A stretch of 6,415 nt of DNA from an uncultured bacterium (GTDB lineage Bacteria > Patescibacteriota > Gracilibacteria > Absconditabacterales > Absconditicoccaceae): positions 1 to 6,415 of the forward strand of contig CAJAPL010000119.1 of NCBI GenBank assembly GCA_903943625.1, written 5' to 3'. Below are positions 5,928 to 6,415 of this stretch, in pieces. A program made the translations under genes and the position numbers. Below the pieces are notes generated by a model. It was not told the DNA's origin, did not search any database, and saw nothing but the letters and a program-made list of their open reading frames with translations. Within the stretch, counting starts at the first letter, position 1. Each line of letters opens with the position of its first letter.

Positions 5928-5940
5928 ATGTAATTTACAT
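5928..5940. promoter_or_regulatory. Palindrome at the predicted transcription start
   Basis: ATGTAA-T-TTACAT is a 13-base inverted repeat just downstream of the TATAAT box. Its position would suit an operator or a small leader hairpin. In AT-rich DNA such palindromes arise by chance, so this is only a candidate. Confidence 0.3.
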
Positions 5941-5952
5941 ATCTTTAAAGCT

Positions 5953-6415
5953 ATGACAGACAAGACTGAAAAAGATCACAATGATGGCCTAAAGGTCGAA
6001 GATCTAATGAAAAAAAACGCTCTGGATAGAGACGAGTATGAGAATAAAGATAAAAACAAAGTGGATAATGACGATGTAGAAGAGAAAAAAAATGAAGAGG
6101 TTTGAAATAAAGTAGAGGATACTCAAGCGGATCTGGAAGCAGAAGAAAAAAAGATAAAAACTCAAACAGAAACCAAGGAGGAATTGAGTGTTTTTTCTTT
6201 AATTACAAGAACAGAATTGTTGATAGATAAGTTTAAAGAATTGAAAAGAGAAGCCAATAAGCTAAGTGATAATAGGGAAGATAAATGAGTAGAGAAAGAA
6301 CATAAAGCTCAGATACAAAACCGTATCCGCAGACTTGAACAGGTTAAAAAATTTCTAGAAAGATATGAGAAGAAATCAGATCACTTGAGCGAAAAAAGTC
6401 TTGCTCGTTATGATC
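5953..6415 (+). CDS. Hypothetical charged, probably coiled-coil protein (3' end outside window)
   Basis: The ATG at 5953 opens a frame that runs off the window (154 residues visible), with two TGA glycines. Residues 1-80 are very rich in Asp, Glu and Lys with almost no hydrophobic residues, so probably disordered or a long charged helix. From about 81 a short hydrophobic patch (LSVFSLITRTELLIDKF) begins a heptad-like pattern, followed by QNRIRRLEQVKKFLERYEKK. No signal peptide, membrane helix or known motif is seen; a cytoplasmic scaffold or coiled-coil protein is a guess and I do not recognise the family. Arginines include CGT and CGC but no CGA or CGG. A good promoter (5895-5922) sits immediately upstream. 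No Shine-Dalgarno sequence is present. Confidence 0.8.

Overview
The window reads coherently only if TGA is a glycine codon. Under the standard code it breaks into short fragments. With TGA as glycine (translation table 25) it holds seven contiguous genes, all ending in TAA or TAG. Two are recognisable ribosomal proteins (bL33, bS16) with TGA at conserved glycines. Table 25 is known from Candidatus Gracilibacteria (BD1-5) and Absconditabacteria (SR1), so this is very probably a fragment of such a Patescibacteria/CPR genome; the AT-rich sequence fits. A second signal is that CGA and CGG sit where tryptophan is expected (notably the Trp of PKD 'W-D-F-G-D-G' motifs), while CGT, CGC, AGA and AGG serve arginine. 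This suggests CGA/CGG to Trp and points more to the Absconditabacteria side.

Layout. 1-2997 (+): the 3' part of a giant surface/secreted protein with thrombospondin type 3 (TSP3) calcium-binding repeats, PKD-type beta-sandwich domains and a duplicated about 110-residue Cys/TSP3 module. 2999-4656 (-): four genes, in transcription order rpmG (bL33), rpsP (bS16), a 142-residue two-helix membrane protein resembling CPR VirB2/TrbC-like pilins, and a 199-residue membrane protein with four predicted helices. The last of these converges on the surface-protein gene with one base between the stop codons. A terminator-like hairpin lies at the end of rpsP. 4793-5102 (-): tRNA-Met(CAU), a broken tRNA-Met-like copy containing GC-rich hairpins, and tRNA-Ser(GCU), probably driven by a promoter at 5139-5168 with a GC-rich discriminator. 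5229-5831 (+): an unrecognised 200-residue protein with a glycine-rich N-terminus, followed by a clear intrinsic terminator. 5953-6415 (+): the start of an unrecognised charged, probably coiled-coil protein behind a good sigma-70-type promoter.

How they fit together. rpmG, rpsP and the tRNAs form a translation-related block read leftwards. The two small membrane proteins and the large adhesin-like protein could belong to one cell-surface or pilus function, but only proximity supports this. None of the starts has a convincing Shine-Dalgarno sequence. The most remarkable content is the genetic code itself: UGA to Gly, with internal proof from repeats, and probable CGA/CGG to Trp.
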